Shown piece after piece: positions 61,264 through 64,000 of a stretch of 64,000 nucleotides of DNA. The notes below the pieces were generated by a model. The model ran no database searches and was not told where the DNA came from. It worked only from the letters and a program-made list of their open reading frames with translations. The stretch is taken from NCBI GenBank assembly GCA_002707495.1, contig PAMZ01000006.1, positions 124,001-188,000 on the forward strand, in the 5' to 3' direction. This DNA comes from Halobacteriovoraceae bacterium (lineage in GTDB: Bacteria; Bdellovibrionota; Bacteriovoracia; Bacteriovoracales; Bacteriovoracaceae). Numbering within the stretch: the stretch's first letter is position 1; every line of letters starts with the position of its first letter. The translations under genes were made by a program, and so were the position numbers.

Positions 61264-62121
61264 TTAAGTCGTTTGTTTCGTCGTATTATTCTTAGACTCT
61301 TTTCTCCAAAATCTAAAAAGAAAAAAGCCTAGCACCAGGAGCATGACCCCCCCACCAAACCTTACTAGGTTTAGGGCGTAAAATGCGTAAGTTTTCTTAT
61401 CTGGGTCGTATTGAAGACACATTAATAATGCTTGATCTACTAGAGAGCCAATTTTATTATCAGCAGCCTCTACCAAAGATAACCGAAGAACTCTCGGCTG
61501 AATTTGAATTCCCATATGGTAATAAGAAAGTTCTCCATCAGGGGTCAATATGTAGGAAGCAGCCCCGTGAGCCCACTGTTTCTCTCGGGCATTCCATGTG
61601 TAACGAAAGCCTACTTCATTAGCTAATTTTTTAATATTCTCTTCCGACCCCGTAAGAAAATGCCATCCATCTCTCGTCTGTGGACGCCCATATTCTTCCA
61701 AATAGGAAGCAAGTTTCTTTTCTGCTAGCTTTGATGATTCTTGAGGATCAATGGAAACCACCACAAATTCAAATTTATCTCCGATATCCCATTCGAATCG
61801 CTTAAAAGTATCAATCATCCCATTCAAGTGAAGACTACATAAAGTCGGGCACTCATAATAAACCAAAGCCATCATGACGGGTTTTTCGTTGAAATACTTT
61901 TTGAGCGCTACTTGGTTTCCAAGTTCATCCGTAAATGTATTATTGAGATCAATTTTATCGCCAAGATTTTGATCAATACCAATCTTATTGACCACCATTT
62001 CTTGGTGATAGCTTGCGGCTTGGCTATTTAAATCCTTAGGATTGTTATTGCCTATGGCAAATGCTGAGCAAGCCAGAACAGACAAGACGCCCATGAATAT
62101 TATTCGTTTGATCTCTAACAT
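61264..62121 (-). CDS. SCO1/SenC copper chaperone
   Basis: ATG 62121 (MLEIKRIIFMGVLSVLACSA) gives a signal peptide ending FAIG; the longer frame start adds 12 residues of no merit. About 285 residues. The copper-binding CxxxC is in YYECPTLCSLHL, and His in HGAASYILTPDGEL near residue 175 is the third ligand. A C-terminal membrane helix (FGGGVMLLVLGFFLF) anchors it. It inserts copper into the CuA site of subunit II, which is encoded next in the operon. Confidence 0.92.
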   Translation of the reverse strand: MLEIKRIIFMGVLSVLACSAFAIGNNNPKDLNSQAASYHQEMVVNKIGIDQNLGDKIDLNNTFTDELGNQVALKKYFNEKPVMMALVYYECPTLCSLHLNGMIDTFKRFEWDIGDKFEFVVVSIDPQESSKLAEKKLASYLEEYGRPQTRDGWHFLTGSEENIKKLANEVGFRYTWNAREKQWAHGAASYILTPDGELSYYHMGIQIQPRVLRLSLVEAADNKIGSLVDQALLMCLQYDPDKKTYAFYALNLVRFGGGVMLLVLGFFLFRFWRKESKNNTTKQTT

Positions 62122-62203
62122 AATAAAACTGCGATATCGTGTATTTGTATTCACCACATTATCAGCGCAAATAGTCGACTAGGCAAGTAATAATTAAGAC
62201 GAC

Positions 62204-63235
62204 TTAGCTAATATCTAGGGCAGTTCTGTGACTAAAAAATAATGTCCGAGTCGTAATTAAAAGCAATAGACACGCGCCCAATTGATGCATGGACGCTGTC
62301 CAAATAGGAACATACCAAACAAGTGTGAGAACACCCAAGACAACTTGTAGGACGAGAGCTATTACTAATGCAATAGCGCTTCGACTTAGTTGTACAGAGG
62401 ATGTCTTGAAAAGTTTTACCGCGGTAAAGACTCCCAAAACAAAAACAAAATAGCCCAAGTAGCGATGCACAAATTGAATGGAAACTGGATTCTCTAAAAA
62501 ATTTATGTAGTAAGGACTAAATTCAAATAAACCTTGCGGAATCCAACTTCTTCCCATCTTTGGAAACGTATTATGAGTTAGCCCTGCATCAAGGCCTGCT
62601 ACAAACGCCCCATAGATTATCTGAAGGACAAGGAAAAATAGAAAAGCCAAGGGAATAGTGGTCTTTGTATTATTTCTTTCCAATTCATCTTTACGGTTAA
62701 AATCTAATTCCAAAATTAACCAGTAGATATAAGCAATAATCAAGAAAGCAAGCGATAAATGTGCAGCTAATCTGAAATGGGAAACATCTGGATTCGTAAC
62801 CAGGCCACTCTTGACCATATACCAGCCAAGAAGTCCTTGACTGCCGCCTAAAATGAAAGCTATCGAATATTTTCTAGTCTGATCCTTAGAAAGTCTTTTT
62901 GTCACAAGAAAGTAAACAAACGGAAGAAAATATGCGAGTCCTATTAATCTTCCAAACAGCCTATGAAACCACTCCCAAAAAAAGATTTTTTTAAAACCCT
63001 CTAGGGTCATTGTGGAGTTAATCAATTTATATTCAGGATATTTCTGATAGGCTTCAAAAGTTTTCTGCCAAGAAGCTTCATTTAAAGGAGGAATGACTCC
63101 CATGATGGGTCTCCAATCGACCATTGAGAGTCCAGAGTCTGTAAGCCTTGTTACACCCCCAATAAAAACCATTAAAAAAACCATGGTGGCCACTGATACG
63201 AGCCACCATTTAACCGGGGTATTTTTTTTCATCAT
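62204..63235 (-). CDS. ctaA: Heme A synthase
   Basis: A 343-residue membrane enzyme that oxidises heme O to heme A. Eight hydrophobic segments. Heme ligands in FWEWFHRLFGRLIG (His), VSHFRLAAHLSLAF (His), SIQFVHRYLGYFV and SMHQLGACLLL match the CtaA/COX15 pattern. It shares one base with the preceding cytochrome c stop (TAATG), so it is translationally coupled. Its N-terminal FIGGVTRLTDSGLSMVDW block is diagnostic. Confidence 0.94.
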   Translation of the reverse strand: MMKKNTPVKWWLVSVATMVFLMVFIGGVTRLTDSGLSMVDWRPIMGVIPPLNEASWQKTFEAYQKYPEYKLINSTMTLEGFKKIFFWEWFHRLFGRLIGLAYFLPFVYFLVTKRLSKDQTRKYSIAFILGGSQGLLGWYMVKSGLVTNPDVSHFRLAAHLSLAFLIIAYIYWLILELDFNRKDELERNNTKTTIPLAFLFFLVLQIIYGAFVAGLDAGLTHNTFPKMGRSWIPQGLFEFSPYYINFLENPVSIQFVHRYLGYFVFVLGVFTAVKLFKTSSVQLSRSAIALVIALVLQVVLGVLTLVWYVPIWTASMHQLGACLLLLITTRTLFFSHRTALDIS

Positions 63236-63618
63236 TATTTAAGCGTTGTAATTTTTCCTTTAGGCTCTTTTTTCTGATCAGCAATCCACTTTAAAGTCGC
63301 TTTAACTTGGTCCATTGTCATAGCTTGTTCGGCCATCATCTGAGGCTTGTAAAGAGCGTAAACTTTTTGAGCGATCGGATCTGGTTTTTCATAACCTTCC
63401 TCTTCCTCATCACCATTGATCATTCCATCGGGATAGTTCACAAATTTGTGAACCCATTCAGCTTTTCTTCGCTTATCTAGACCAGCCAAATCTGGACCAA
63501 TTTTGTCACCACCGCCAATTGTATGACATGAGACACAGACCGCTTGAAAGTTTTTACCGGCGTCAAACGCTAAGGTATTAAAGCTAAATACTAGAAGTGC
63601 TAAGGTTAATAATTTCAT
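63235..63618 (-). CDS. Monoheme cytochrome c
   Basis: A 127-residue secreted cytochrome. Signal peptide MKLLTLALLVFSFNTLAFDA, heme site CVSCH in VCVSCHTIGGG, GPDLAGL and the axial Met near KPQMMAEQAMT. First gene of the minus-strand oxidase operon, so the likely role is electron donor to the caa3 oxidase. ATG 63618 with GAGGAGAATT upstream. The upstream 200 bases hold the operon promoter but I cannot place it confidently. Confidence 0.92.
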   Translation of the reverse strand: MKLLTLALLVFSFNTLAFDAGKNFQAVCVSCHTIGGGDKIGPDLAGLDKRRKAEWVHKFVNYPDGMINGDEEEEGYEKPDPIAQKVYALYKPQMMAEQAMTMDQVKATLKWIADQKKEPKGKITTLK

Positions 63619-63824
63619 AAATTCTCCTCTAAATCCTTAATATACAAAGGTTATACCATTAGAATACGTGGCTATCAACAAAGCATTATCTCAGTTAAAC
63701 GATGCATAAACTATGACAAATATCAAACTACCTAGATTAATATTTTCTTTTTAGGGGTAAATTTTTCCGCCAAGGAGTCCGATGAATTTCTGTCACCCAA
63801 ATATAGAAAAGAAAAGGATTTCTT

Positions 63825-64000
63825 ATGAAAATGATGATTCATGCACTATTAGTGCTAGCTTTGTTTGTCTCGGCATCTTGTACCAATCAAGATGATGGAC
63901 AATACATCCCTGGTGTTAATGGCCCCTATTTAAACGTACAAGATGGAAAAATTTTATTGAGTATTGAGCTTGAGCGTATTGAGCTCGGCGCAGGTGTAAC
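63825..64000 (+). CDS. Lipoprotein (partial, C-terminus off window)
   Basis: From ATG 63825 with AAAAGGATTT upstream the frame stays open to the window end. The product starts MKMMIHALLVLALFVSASC and continues TNQDDGQYIP, a lipoprotein signal with lipobox SASC. The remaining residues (GVNGPYLNVQDGKILLSIEL) give no family. Divergent from the oxidase operon. Confidence 0.7.
   Translation, partial: MKMMIHALLVLALFVSASCTNQDDGQYIPGVNGPYLNVQDGKILLSIELERIELGAGV

Overview
The window looks like chromosome from an AT-rich Gram-negative bacterium. The best guess is the Bdellovibrionota (Bacteriovorax/Halobacteriovorax-like predatory bacteria), but no rRNA or diagnostic marker is present, so this is inference. 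It rests on the low-GC composition, many Sec-exported proteases and lipoproteins, small Bdellovibrio-style signalling proteins (receiver-CheX fusion, FHA-transmembrane protein, degenerate HD-GYP, PilZ-like protein), a caa3-type oxidase and short, mostly monocistronic transcription units.

Layout. 1-4.7 kb, minus strand: a ketosynthase cut by the window edge, an OPT-family transporter and a gamma-glutamyltransferase lipoprotein. 4.8-8.4 kb, plus: an MltD-like LysM transglycosylase, a receiver-CheX protein and a secreted envelope protein. 8.4-14.3 kb: two EamA exporters, a secreted subtilisin with a P-domain, a serine esterase and small unknowns. 14.3-19.5 kb: an Asn-Ser repeat protein, a degenerate receiver, a di-heme cytochrome and an FHA membrane protein. 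19.5-23.2 kb: a very large exported protein whose signal peptide lies in another frame and whose 3' end has an in-frame TGA followed by open frame. 23.2-26.8 kb: an HD-GYP-like protein, two tandem XapX proteins, a promoter/terminator-bounded small-RNA candidate and a hipBA module with three evenly spaced palindromic operators. 26.8-30.6 kb: a secreted M48-like protease, a prepilin/glycine-rich gene split at a homopolymer, a GC-rich palindromic repeat region abutting tRNA-Ala, and a trypsin-like protease.

30.7-41.3 kb: a HAD 5'-nucleotidase, a glycosyltransferase/aldo-keto reductase pair, a nucleosidase-like gene overlapping a spore-photoproduct-lyase-like radical SAM gene, a second trypsin-like protein, a 2OG-Fe(II) oxygenase, a sulfur-transport/DUF442 operon, a lipase-like hydrolase and transketolase. 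41.4-56.7 kb: rpmB, an RlhA-like U32 protein, ROK kinase, fatty-acid desaturase, a second subtilisin, a PilZ-like/DUF4340 pair, rpmG, a lipoate ligase-like protein, a lipoprotein, a conserved unknown, a 40-residue membrane protein and aminopeptidase N. 56.7-63.6 kb: a contiguous minus-strand aerobic respiration operon (cytochrome c, heme A synthase, SCO, oxidase subunits II, I, III, IV and heme O synthase). A lipoprotein runs off the right edge.

The points most worth checking are two genes disrupted at homopolymer runs (possible phase variation or sequencing error), the small-RNA candidate, the 27-bp-period hip operators, the tRNA-associated palindromic region, and the nucleosidase/SPL-like pair.
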